Source: Candidatus Goldiibacteriota bacterium HGW-Goldbacteria-1 (GTDB lineage Bacteria > Oederibacteriota > PGYV01). From it: a stretch of DNA of 64,000 nt. The position numbers and the translations under genes are program-made. Under the pieces are notes generated by a model. The model worked only from the letters and a program-made list of their open reading frames with translations, did not search any database and was not told the origin of the DNA. Numbering within the stretch: the stretch's first letter is position 1; each line of letters starts with the position of its first letter. Location: NCBI GenBank assembly GCA_002839855.1, contig PGYV01000004.1, positions 141,988-205,987 on the forward strand, written 5' to 3'. Positions 17,749-26,692 of the stretch are shown one piece after another.

Positions 17749-18972
17749 ATGGCTGAAAAAATTACAGTAAACGAAAAACACGAACTTAAAGTACCTGCCA
17801 ACCCGATAATATGCTTCATCGAAGGCGACGGCATAGGCCCTGACATCTGGCGCGCCACTCAGTCTGTCGTGGACGCGGCTGTTGAAATCGCTTACAGCGG
17901 CGCAAGAAAGATAGAATGGAAAGAGATTCTTGCAGGCGAGAAAGCAAAAAACGCAACGGATTCCTACCTTCCCGAAGAGACAATTGACGCGATAAAAGAA
18001 TACACAGTGGCAATAAAAGGCCCGCTTACAACACCGATAGGCGGCGGCATACGCAGCATTAACGTCACTTTAAGGCAGCGCCTTGACCTTTTCGCGTGCA
18101 TCAGGCCCGTGCGTTATTTTCAGGGCGTTGATTCCCCTGTTAAAAAACCGCAGGACCTAAACGTGATTATATTCAGGGAAAATACCGAAGACGTTTATTC
18201 CGGCATTGAATGGGAAGCAGGAAGCGAAGACGCAAAAAAAGTTATCTCTTTTATCAACACCAATTTTAACAAGACCATACTTTCCGAAAGCGGAATAGGC
18301 ATTAAGCCAATGAGCGAATTCGGCACAAGGCGCCTTATGCGCATGGCAATTCAGCACGCAATAAAAAATAAAAACAAAAGCATCACCATAGTCCACAAGG
18401 GCAACATCATGAAATTTACCGAAGGCGCGTTTGCAAAGTGGTGCTACCGCGAAGCGGAAGAAAACTTCCGGGATATAATTGTAAAAGAATCTGAAGCTGC
18501 AGCCGGCACGTCAACAGAGGGCAAGATATTAATAAAGGACAGGATAGCGGATGCCATGTTTCAGCAGATACTGTTAAGGCCGTCGGAATATGACATTATT
18601 ATCACCCCTAACTTAAACGGCGATTACCTGTCAGACGCCGCGGCAGCGCAGGTAGGCGGGCTTGGAATGGCGCCCGGCGCAAACATAGGCAAATACGCCG
18701 TGTTTGAAGCCACACACGGTACCGCGCCTAAGTACGCAAATCTGGATAAAGTAAACCCGGGCTCCCTTATGCTTTCAGCCGTTATGATGCTTGAACACCT
18801 TGGCTGGCCGGAAGCCGGCAAACTTACCATTGACGGAATTGAACGCACAATTTCAAACAAAACAGTGACATACGACCTTGCGCGCCAGATGGAAGGCGCC
18901 GTTGAACTTAAATGCTCGGAATACGGAAAAAAGATTGTTGAGAACATGAAACTTATATCAACTGGCATGTAA
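17749..18972 (+). CDS. icd: Isocitrate dehydrogenase, NADP-type
   Basis: This 407-residue protein is a homodimeric isocitrate dehydrogenase like that of E. coli, oxidising isocitrate to 2-oxoglutarate and CO2. [10 protein letters not shown] opens the fold, [13 protein letters not shown] follows, and [20 protein letters not shown] carries the metal-binding Asp residues. The coenzyme pocket keeps the Lys-Tyr of HGTAPKYA and the Tyr and Arg of TYDLARQ, which mark NADP preference. The Ser region of SINVTLRQ, the phosphorylation site in E. coli, is also similar. It begins 3 bp after the previous stop, with an AGGAG site inside that gene's end. Confidence 0.95.
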   Translation: MAEKITVNEKHELKVPANPIICFIEGDGIGPDIWRATQSVVDAAVEIAYSGARKIEWKEILAGEKAKNATDSYLPEETIDAIKEYTVAIKGPLTTPIGGGIRSINVTLRQRLDLFACIRPVRYFQGVDSPVKKPQDLNVIIFRENTEDVYSGIEWEAGSEDAKKVISFINTNFNKTILSESGIGIKPMSEFGTRRLMRMAIQHAIKNKNKSITIVHKGNIMKFTEGAFAKWCYREAEENFRDIIVKESEAAAGTSTEGKILIKDRIADAMFQQILLRPSEYDIIITPNLNGDYLSDAAAAQVGGLGMAPGANIGKYAVFEATHGTAPKYANLDKVNPGSLMLSAVMMLEHLGWPEAGKLTIDGIERTISNKTVTYDLARQMEGAVELKCSEYGKKIVENMKLISTGM

Positions 18973-19117
18973 CAGGTGACAACTAACAGCTAACAGGTAA
19001 CAGCTGACAAGTTACAAGTAACAACTATCAGGTTAAAGTACAAGTTTTCAGCTGTAACTTGTAAGCTGTTACTTGTAAGCTGTCACCTGTTACTTGTTAC
19101 TTGTAACCTGTTACTTA
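18971..19117. repeat. Heptamer inverted-arm repeat array 2
   Basis: The left arm (18971-19035) is made of AACAGGT, GACAACT, AACAGCT and GACAAGT type heptamers. After about 19048 the sequence turns to GTAACTT, GTTACTT and GTCACCT type heptamers, the reverse complement. The array starts at the icd stop codon and ends 9 bp before the GGAGG of mdh, so it would form a hairpin leader in the icd-mdh message. Confidence 0.9.
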
Positions 19118-19139
19118 TCTCTCTTGGAGGTTTATTATC

Positions 19140-20072
19140 ATGAAACCAAAAATAGGAATTGTAGGCGCAGGAAACGTGGGCGCGTCTGTCGCGCACATCT
19201 CACTGATGAGAAACCTTGGCGATATTTATCTGCTTGACCTTTACGCGGACCTTGCCAAAGGCAAAGCCATTGATTTAAACCAGAGCAAGTTTTTGCTGGC
19301 TTCTGACTGTATGGTGGAAGGCGGCGGGGATTACGCTAAAATCGCGGAATGCGATTACGTGGTGGTAACAGCAGGCCTTGCAAGAAAACCGGGGATGTCC
19401 CGCGACGACCTTCTTTTTGCCAACTTTGACATTATAAAAGGCGTGGCAAATGAACTTAAAAAATCAAAAAAGAACCCTGTTGTAATAGTGGTTTCCAACC
19501 CCCTTGATGTTATGGCTTATACCCTGCAGAAAGTGACGGGTTTCCCAAAAGAACGCGTAATTGGAATGGCAGGCGTGCTGGATACATACCGCTTTCTTCA
19601 CTTCATACAGAACGCCACAGGCGCCGCCGCGGATAATATACAGTCAATAATTTTAGGCAGTCATGGAGATACTATGGTTCCCCTTTTATCCCACACATTT
19701 GTTAACGGAGAAGCGCTTGAAACTGTCATGCCCGAAGCTGATGCAGCCGCGCTTGCGGATAAGGCAGCCAACGGCGGGGCTGAAATAGTGGCGCTGTTAA
19801 AAACCGGAAGCGCGTATTACGCGCCCGCGGCATCCGTGGTTAAAATGCTGGAAGCAATTATTCAGGATAAAAAATCCGTTATCCCCTGTTCCGTGCTTGC
19901 GGAAGGTAATTTTGGAATAGACGGAATATACGTGGGATTACCCGCAGTGCTTGGTAAAAACGGCGTTGAAAAAATTGTTGCGCTTAAATTAACAGCGGTG
20001 GAAACAGAAAAACTTAAAAAATCCGCGGCAGCCATTAAAGAACAGATTGACAAAATAAACCCGCGTTTTTAA
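19140..20072 (+). CDS. mdh: Malate dehydrogenase
   Basis: This 310-residue protein is an NAD-dependent malate dehydrogenase of the LDH-like type. GIVGAGNVGAS is the dinucleotide-binding glycine motif at about 6-16. GLARKPGMSRDDL carries Arg at the position that selects oxaloacetate over pyruvate (Gln in lactate dehydrogenase). VSNPLDVMAY and the catalytic GSHGDTMVP are intact. It interconverts malate and oxaloacetate, feeding the citrate synthase-like enzyme upstream. GGAGG precedes the ATG, directly after the heptamer array. The fumarase genes follow 11 bp later. Confidence 0.95.
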   Translation: MKPKIGIVGAGNVGASVAHISLMRNLGDIYLLDLYADLAKGKAIDLNQSKFLLASDCMVEGGGDYAKIAECDYVVVTAGLARKPGMSRDDLLFANFDIIKGVANELKKSKKNPVVIVVSNPLDVMAYTLQKVTGFPKERVIGMAGVLDTYRFLHFIQNATGAAADNIQSIILGSHGDTMVPLLSHTFVNGEALETVMPEADAAALADKAANGGAEIVALLKTGSAYYAPAASVVKMLEAIIQDKKSVIPCSVLAEGNFGIDGIYVGLPAVLGKNGVEKIVALKLTAVETEKLKKSAAAIKEQIDKINPRF

Positions 20073-20083
20073 AGGATAATAAT

Positions 20084-20920
20084 TTGAGATTATTGCGTTC
20101 GGAAAAGATATCAGAGGCAATTGAACAGCTTGTAATTGATGCCAATTATTTCCTGCCCTATGACATAGTATCAGCGGTAAAAGAAGCCGCCGGGGAAGAA
20201 AAAGAAAGAAAAGCCAAAAACGTCCTTTACAAAATCGTGGAAAATTACAAGACCGCCAAAAAAGGCGAATACCCGCTGTGCCAGGATACCGGCATTGTGG
20301 TGGTTTTTCTGGAAGTGGGAAACGACGTAAAAATAGAGGGCGACATTTACAAAGCCATAAACCGCGGAGTGGAAGCCGGATATAATAAAGGCTACTTAAG
20401 AAAATCCGTGGCTGACCCCCTTACAAGAAAAAACACCGGCACCAATACCCCTTGCGTTGTACACACGGAGATTAAGCCGGGAAATATGCTTAAGATTTCA
20501 ATTATGACCAAAGGCGCGGGCGCGGAAAACAAATCCGCCGTTAAAATGCTTACCCCCGCCGACGGCGAAGAAGGAATAATTAATTTTGTGCTGGAAACGG
20601 TTAAAAAGGCCGGCGCTTCCGCCTGCCCGCCCTATATAATAGGAATAGGTATAGGCGGCAACCTTGAACGCGCGCCGTATCTTGCCAAAAAAGCGCTGCT
20701 GCGCGAAATAGGAAGTTCTAATACCAGCAAAGAAGCCGCAGTACTTGAAAAAAAGATACTTAAACTGATAAACAAACTTAACATCGGCCCGCTTGGGTTC
20801 GGCGGAATAACCACGGCATTATCGGTAATGGTGGAAACTTTCCCGTGCCACATAGCAAGCCTGCCCGTAGCTGTAAATATTCAGTGCCATTCTTCAAGGC
20901 ATAAATCAATAACAATATAG
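20084..20920 (+). CDS. Class I fumarate hydratase, alpha subunit
   Basis: This 278-residue protein matches the N-terminal, iron-sulfur part of class I fumarases, encoded separately from the C-terminal part as in many anaerobes. The cluster Cys lie in PLCQDTGIVVVF (about 66), TNTPCVVH (about 125) and SACPPYIIGIGIGG (about 185). It would, with the next gene, add water to fumarate to form malate. Tartrate dehydratase is a related alternative, but the mdh neighbour argues for fumarase. The start codon is TTG, after AAAGGA. Confidence 0.92.
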   Translation: MRLLRSEKISEAIEQLVIDANYFLPYDIVSAVKEAAGEEKERKAKNVLYKIVENYKTAKKGEYPLCQDTGIVVVFLEVGNDVKIEGDIYKAINRGVEAGYNKGYLRKSVADPLTRKNTGTNTPCVVHTEIKPGNMLKISIMTKGAGAENKSAVKMLTPADGEEGIINFVLETVKKAGASACPPYIIGIGIGGNLERAPYLAKKALLREIGSSNTSKEAAVLEKKILKLINKLNIGPLGFGGITTALSVMVETFPCHIASLPVAVNIQCHSSRHKSITI

Positions 20921-20938
20921 CTTTACCCGGAGGACGTT

Positions 20939-21475
20939 TTGAAAAAGATTACCACCCCGCTTGACGCGGAGACAATAGAGGATTTAACGACCGGCGACGA
21001 AGTGCTTATTTCCGGCACCATATACACAATGCGCGACGCGGCCCACGCCCGGATAGCGGAGATGGTGGCAAAAAAGGAAAAACTTCCGCTTGATTTTAAA
21101 AATCAGATTATTTATTACTGCGGCCCCACACCGGCACGCGACGGCAATGCCATAGGTTCATGCGGCCCCACCACATCATCGCGCATGGATAAATTCACCC
21201 CTATGCTTTTAAACCTTGGCATAAAAGGCATGATAGGAAAAGGCGAACGCGCCACACCGGTAAAAGACGCTATTGCAAAGAATAAAGCAATTTATTTTTC
21301 CGCGCTTGGCGGCTTAGGCGCGGAATACGCCAGGTCGGTTGTAAAGTCCGAAGTGGTGGCTTTCGCGGAACTTGGCCCGGAGGCAATTTACAAGCTGGAA
21401 GTGGAAGATTTTTACGCAGTGGTTATAGATGACACAAAGGGAAATGACTTATATTCAATGTTCCACTTCAGTTAA
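20939..21475 (+). CDS. Class I fumarate hydratase, beta subunit
   Basis: This 178-residue protein is the C-terminal half of a two-part class I fumarase. LTTPLDAETIEDLT-like opening (here ITTPLDAETIEDLTTGD), the MRDAAHARI motif and YYCGPTPARDGNAIGSCGPT are diagnostic. It pairs with the alpha subunit ending 18 bp upstream. The start is TTG with GGAGG before it. The stop codon converges with treY, with only 16 bp between them and no strong terminator visible. Confidence 0.93.
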   Translation: MKKITTPLDAETIEDLTTGDEVLISGTIYTMRDAAHARIAEMVAKKEKLPLDFKNQIIYYCGPTPARDGNAIGSCGPTTSSRMDKFTPMLLNLGIKGMIGKGERATPVKDAIAKNKAIYFSALGGLGAEYARSVVKSEVVAFAELGPEAIYKLEVEDFYAVVIDDTKGNDLYSMFHFS

Positions 21476-21491
21476 GCATAACCGGCCTTTT

Positions 21492-24266
21492 TTATTCCGA
21501 TATAACAAGCCCGCACGGAAATACCGCCAGAACATCCCTTAAATATAATTTCCTTCCGTCCGCCTTTACCGTTTTACCGGTTATCGCGCACGTAAAAACC
21601 TGCGGCGGATCTTCGGGCAGTATTATGTGAGTATCGCCCCAGACGTGTTCACCCGCGGGCATTTCATCTTCGCGTACCATCATAGAAGTAAACCTTGGCG
21701 CCGCAATCACGGCAAGTTTTTTATCCTTATCCCTTGCAAACGTAACAACTTTATCCGCGTGCCTGCCTGCGGTTTTTAAACTTACAAACCCGCCGTTTGT
21801 AAATAGCTGTTCTTCTTTGCGCCTTGCGTTAAGCATTTTAAATATTAAGAACTGCTTTACAAGCCCGCTTTTATACTTTGCTAAAATTTCCGCGGTAAAA
21901 GAAGGGTCATTTTCCCTTTCTTTTATTATCGCGGCGTTATTTTGAATTACGCCGTAATCCAAAGCCCTTCTGTTGTCCGGATCCACAAAAGCAAATTCCC
22001 ACAGCTCTGTGCCGCGGTAAAAGTCCGGGACTCCCGGCGCCGCTATTTTTATGCAGGCCTGCGATAAAGAATTTAGCACGCCGTAAAAAGAAACTTTTTT
22101 TACAAAAGGCAGAAAATCGTGCAGAAAATCCTTCCCCGTTACAGGGTCTGTTATCTTCATCGCAAAATCAGTTACAGCGTTTTCATAAATTTCATCCGGC
22201 TTTATCCATGCTGTGTATACTTTTGCTTCCCTTACCGCTTTTATCACAAAATCCTTAACCCTTTCCCTGAAACCCGGCACTTCTGCTTCATTAAACGGCC
22301 ATGCTGACAGTAAAGCCTGATACACCATGTATTCATCATTTTTGCTTATCACAGCCGGCCTTACCGCGTAATTGACAGACGCCCATTTTTTAGTTCTTTC
22401 CGACCATGCCTTCGGCATTTCCGAAAGCACATTAAGCCTTGCCCTTGAATCTTCCCCCCTTTTTGCGTCATGGGTGGACGTGGCATTCATGGTATGCGGC
22501 CAAAGCCTGGCGCGTTCCAGGCAAAAATTATTGAATTCCCTGATACTTATCCCAAATTTGTCAGGGCTGCTTCCCACTTCGTTTAAAGACAGCAGCCTGT
22601 TATATATGTATAAAAACGTGTCTTCAAAACCCTTTGCCATAAGCGGCCCTGTCAGCTGCTGAAGTTTCATGACCACTTTTATCCATCCCTGTTTTGCCGG
22701 TTCATCCATAAAATCATCAAATTCAAGCAGAAGAAACTTTTTCATGAAATCAAGTTCATACGACAGCCCCGGCGCGTTTCTCTTTGCCGCTTCTATCGTT
22801 TCCTTTATATACGCGGTATCCTTGTCTGTTACGTATTCATTATTTACATAAGCCCTGTAAACAGGGAAAAAAGCAAGCACTTCCACAAGGGCTCGCTTTA
22901 TTCCATACATTGTAATGTCGCTTCCATGCCTGTATTTTGACATTATATCTTTGATAGCAGAGGCCAAATTATCAACATCACCGGCCATTCTTTTTCCTAT
23001 AATAAGCCTCTTTTTCGCGGTCATAACGCCATAGTAATCAAACTGCGCGCCTGTAAATTTTTCATACGCCTTTGTCATCTCTTTTTCATTTTTCTGCATC
23101 ACAAAAATACCGTTCACATAATTCATAAAATCATATCCTGTCGTGCCCTGAACTGTCCAGTACGCGGGAAGTTTTTCCGTGCTTTCAAGTATTTTTTCCA
23201 CAACAATATATGCTTCAGGCGCGGCTTTTTTTAAAATTCTGATGTACGCGGTGGGGTCATACAGCCCGTCAATATGGTCTATCCTTAATCCTGATATAAG
23301 CCCTTTGGAAATAAGTTCAAGCACAAGCCTGTGAATGGCGTTAAATACTTCGGGTTCTTCAACCTTTACGGATATAAGCCCGTTTATGTTAAAAAACCTC
23401 CTGTAATTTATCTCTTCAGACGCCACTTTCCACAGCGCCAGGCGGAAATACTGTTCTTTTAAAAGCGCGTCCAGCAGGTTAAATGATTCAGGTTTCCCCG
23501 GTTCTCCGTTATACAAAGTTACAATCCCGTCAATATATGTTTTTATTTCCCCGCCCGATTCATACAGTTCCCACAAAATGGACTTGACAAAATCTATCTG
23601 CTCTTTCCTTTCGGTGACATCATCAATACCTTTCAGGTTCTTAAGCACATACAGCGCGCCGGTAAAACGCATATAGTCGTTATTTTTTCTGCCCAGCTTT
23701 TTTTTAAGTTCATCAATACCGCCGGTAAAGAAAGAATAATATGATTTTATGGCTATGGGAAAAGAGTGTTCATAATAACCGGCGGTTAGCCCGTCTTTTG
23801 AATATTGAACCTTTATTTTTCCGCTCTCAAGCGCTTCGCCGTATGGTTCTCCAAGAAAAGGCGCCAGCAGCCTGCCGTGCATGCTTTCAAATGAATGGCC
23901 CCAGGTAACATCAAAAAAATTTTTATATTTGGAATCTATCCCGCTTTCAAGGACATCCATAAGCATATAATTATCTTTTGTAAATGCCATATGATTGGGC
24001 ACAATATCCTGAACCCATGACACCCCCTGCGCCGCGCACGCTTTTACGGCTTTTTCAAACCCGGTGATACCGCCTATTTCGCAGCTTATCTTTCCCGGAT
24101 CCGTGACATCATAACCGTGCGTGGAGCCTTCCGCGGCTTTAAAAACAGGGGAAGCGTAAACATCAGAAAAGCCCATTAAAGACAGGTAGCCGGCAAGTTC
24201 CGCGGCCCGTGCCAGCGGAAAATCTTTATTAAACTGAAACCTGTACGTCGCGCGCGGTATATTCAT
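21492..24266 (-). CDS. treY: Maltooligosyl trehalose synthase
   Basis: This 924-residue GH13 enzyme converts the reducing end of maltooligosaccharides to a trehalosyl unit. PRATYRFQFNKDF and SHGYDV-like STHGYDVTDP are typical TreY openings. VQDIVPNHMAF, GLRIDHIDGLYDP with the catalytic Asp, and IVVEKILESTE with the catalytic Glu follow, and TSTHDAKRGEDSRAR is a strong TreY signature. The length is at the upper end of the family. It is last of a three-gene unit with a GH57 protein and treZ, with TGATG overlap at its start. Confidence 0.95.
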   Translation of the reverse strand: MNIPRATYRFQFNKDFPLARAAELAGYLSLMGFSDVYASPVFKAAEGSTHGYDVTDPGKISCEIGGITGFEKAVKACAAQGVSWVQDIVPNHMAFTKDNYMLMDVLESGIDSKYKNFFDVTWGHSFESMHGRLLAPFLGEPYGEALESGKIKVQYSKDGLTAGYYEHSFPIAIKSYYSFFTGGIDELKKKLGRKNNDYMRFTGALYVLKNLKGIDDVTERKEQIDFVKSILWELYESGGEIKTYIDGIVTLYNGEPGKPESFNLLDALLKEQYFRLALWKVASEEINYRRFFNINGLISVKVEEPEVFNAIHRLVLELISKGLISGLRIDHIDGLYDPTAYIRILKKAAPEAYIVVEKILESTEKLPAYWTVQGTTGYDFMNYVNGIFVMQKNEKEMTKAYEKFTGAQFDYYGVMTAKKRLIIGKRMAGDVDNLASAIKDIMSKYRHGSDITMYGIKRALVEVLAFFPVYRAYVNNEYVTDKDTAYIKETIEAAKRNAPGLSYELDFMKKFLLLEFDDFMDEPAKQGWIKVVMKLQQLTGPLMAKGFEDTFLYIYNRLLSLNEVGSSPDKFGISIREFNNFCLERARLWPHTMNATSTHDAKRGEDSRARLNVLSEMPKAWSERTKKWASVNYAVRPAVISKNDEYMVYQALLSAWPFNEAEVPGFRERVKDFVIKAVREAKVYTAWIKPDEIYENAVTDFAMKITDPVTGKDFLHDFLPFVKKVSFYGVLNSLSQACIKIAAPGVPDFYRGTELWEFAFVDPDNRRALDYGVIQNNAAIIKERENDPSFTAEILAKYKSGLVKQFLIFKMLNARRKEEQLFTNGGFVSLKTAGRHADKVVTFARDKDKKLAVIAAPRFTSMMVREDEMPAGEHVWGDTHIILPEDPPQVFTCAITGKTVKADGRKLYLRDVLAVFPCGLVISE

Positions 24267-26692
24267 CAGAACACCTTTACCCCAAGAAGTTCCCCGATTG
24301 AATTAAAGGCATCAAGCCACTTCATGGCGTCTGCATCGCCGGATGCCGCTTTTTCCGAATACAATCCGTAAAGCCTTTTTCCCATCCTGTAATAAACATT
24401 CTGAGCGCGCCAGAAATTAATATCCTTTTTCATATCATTTAAGACTTCAAGGGTCTCTTTTGTTTTTTCCATAAGCTGTGTGCCGTCTGTTTCTTCCAGC
24501 GCCATCTCCATTATATCGGCTATTTCGCCGCCCACAACCATTCTCATAATGTTCCTGTCCGGTTCAACCCCCCACTTTTTTATTTCCGTTACAACACGTC
24601 CAAGTTCTTCGGGCTGCGGCTCTTTTGTTTCCATCAGCTCTTTCATCCATTCATTTAATACAAATTCCACGGAGGTTAAAAAAGCTTTGGGCACATAAAT
24701 CCCTTTTTCTTTTATTACCGACATTATCTGGTAATTGGATTCGTAAATCTGTGAATAGAGCGCGGATATGTTGTTCATGATGGGCTGGAATATCTTGTTT
24801 AAAATATCGTTCTGCTCCGCCTTAAAAAGGTGCCACAGCGAATAGTTATATTTTTCAAACCTTTCATCAATTGCCCTTACCGAATCCTGAACACTGTTGC
24901 TTAAAAACGCTTCTTTTATGCTGCCGTGCATTTCATTAAACGTTTCTTCCGTGGTGTACGGCCTTACCCCTGCAACTATATTGTGGTCCCCCAGATGCAG
25001 CACGGCAAAACTTACTTTTTCCTCTTCAAAAGTAATGTCAGATTTCATATACGCGTGGCCTATTGCAAGCCTCTGCCTTCCGGCTTCCAGTTTTTCAAAA
25101 CTTCCCACATTTACGGAATAGCAATAAACTTTGGGATTTTCACGGTATTCTTCAAAAAGCGACGAAACCGCGAAATGCACGCTTACGCGGAAAAGGTCAA
25201 TCATGGCGGGTTTTACAAACTTTTCAAACACACGCGCCCCGTCTTTGTACTCGTGGATATTGCTCTTTGCTTTTGCTATTGTGTTTACAAATTCGGGTTC
25301 CAGGTCAGGGCCGCCGCACTGCCTTAAAAGCTGTATGGACCTTGCGGCATACTGCATTATCTGTGTTGTCTCTATCCCTGACACTTCGTCAAAAAACCAG
25401 CCGCAGCTTGTGTACATTAAAAGCGCGTTGTGCTGAAGTTCAAGCAGCCTTGCAGCCTCTGTCAGTTCTTTTCCTTCAACTTTCCTGCCGGAATGTTCCT
25501 GAAGCAGCTTCTGAATTGAATCTTCCCCCGGTTCCAGTATTACCTTTATATAATCATCCCTTAATTTCCACGGCTGTTGCGAATATTTTACGGCTTTTTG
25601 TTCATAAAAATCCGCCATTTTATCCCTTGCGCTGTCAAAAGCTTCCCTTAAAGGTTCGCGCCACTTCTGTTCCCATCCATGCTTTGTCCCGGAATTACAT
25701 CCGCAGTCCGACTTCCATCTTTCCACCCCGTGTATGCAGCTCCACGAGCTGTTGTCATATATTCTGACTTCATGCTGAGGCGGGAATTTTTCCAGATATT
25801 CCCCGAAAACAGTTATCTTAGCCAGCTGTTTTGTTTCAATTTCATAAACGCAGTACGCAAGCGCCATATCGCCATGCACCTGATGATGTCCGTAAGTCTC
25901 GCCGTCGGTGGCTATGCTTACGATTTCCGGCCCGGTTTCTTCCGCGGAAAAAGCCCCCATAAGCCTGTCCCTTAAAACCTCGCCGCTGCTTAAAAGCCCG
26001 CCAAAACCAATGTCCTGCGATATAGGGCCGTCATAAAAAAATATATCAATAAATTTTCCCGAAGGAAGAAAACACCTGTAAGGCCTTTTGGGGTCAACCC
26101 TGCCTTCGCTTACGCTTTCCCATTCCGTGCCGTTTATTTCCTTTATTTCAGATGCCTGCCTTGGCGCCAGTATTGTAAACTTAATATTTTCCTGCGCCAG
26201 AATTTCAAGGGTTTCCAGGTCAGCCGCGGTTTCAGCAAGCCACATGCCTTCCGGGTACCTTCCAAACCTGTGCTGAAAATCGGCAATACCCCATCTTACC
26301 TGTGTTTCTTTATCACGCTTTGACGCAAGCGGCATAATAATATGGTTGTATACCTGGGCAATGGCGGACCCATGCCCGCCAAAATAATTGCGGCTTAAGA
26401 TATCCGCTTCTATTATGGACCTGTACACATCAGGTTTTTTCTTTTCCATCCAGGATAAAAGCGTAGGCCCAAAATTAAAACTTATTTTAGAGTAGTTATT
26501 TACAATATCAACTATTTTTTTGTCCTCATCAAGTATCCTGGAAGCTGCATTTGGGGCGTAGCATTCAGCTGTTATCCTTTCATTCCAGTCATGATAAGGA
26601 AAAGCGGAATCCTGAAGTTCTATCTCTCTTAGCCAGGGATTCTCCCTTGGAGGCTGATAAAAATGGCCGTGTACGCATATATATTTGTTCAT
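24266..26692 (-). CDS. GH57 family alpha-glucan-active protein (DUF3536 type)
   Basis: This 808-residue protein opens with CVHGHFYQPPRENPW, the typical GH57 start, and has PEGMWLAETAAD with the likely catalytic Glu at about 168-178 and later IATDGETYGHHQ with the second acidic residue. The C-terminal half matches the DUF3536 type of GH57 protein. Related enzymes are amylases, branching enzymes or amylopullulanases. Placed between treZ and treY it may trim or branch the glucan that feeds trehalose synthesis. The start overlaps the treZ stop by 4 bp. Confidence 0.9.
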   Translation of the reverse strand: MNKYICVHGHFYQPPRENPWLREIELQDSAFPYHDWNERITAECYAPNAASRILDEDKKIVDIVNNYSKISFNFGPTLLSWMEKKKPDVYRSIIEADILSRNYFGGHGSAIAQVYNHIIMPLASKRDKETQVRWGIADFQHRFGRYPEGMWLAETAADLETLEILAQENIKFTILAPRQASEIKEINGTEWESVSEGRVDPKRPYRCFLPSGKFIDIFFYDGPISQDIGFGGLLSSGEVLRDRLMGAFSAEETGPEIVSIATDGETYGHHQVHGDMALAYCVYEIETKQLAKITVFGEYLEKFPPQHEVRIYDNSSWSCIHGVERWKSDCGCNSGTKHGWEQKWREPLREAFDSARDKMADFYEQKAVKYSQQPWKLRDDYIKVILEPGEDSIQKLLQEHSGRKVEGKELTEAARLLELQHNALLMYTSCGWFFDEVSGIETTQIMQYAARSIQLLRQCGGPDLEPEFVNTIAKAKSNIHEYKDGARVFEKFVKPAMIDLFRVSVHFAVSSLFEEYRENPKVYCYSVNVGSFEKLEAGRQRLAIGHAYMKSDITFEEEKVSFAVLHLGDHNIVAGVRPYTTEETFNEMHGSIKEAFLSNSVQDSVRAIDERFEKYNYSLWHLFKAEQNDILNKIFQPIMNNISALYSQIYESNYQIMSVIKEKGIYVPKAFLTSVEFVLNEWMKELMETKEPQPEELGRVVTEIKKWGVEPDRNIMRMVVGGEIADIMEMALEETDGTQLMEKTKETLEVLNDMKKDINFWRAQNVYYRMGKRLYGLYSEKAASGDADAMKWLDAFNSIGELLGVKVF

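Noticed and set aside
25063-25767. A 234-codon plus-strand open frame opposite the GH57 gene
   Set aside because: It lies wholly inside the strongly supported GH57 gene on the other strand, has no ribosome site and encodes no recognisable domain.
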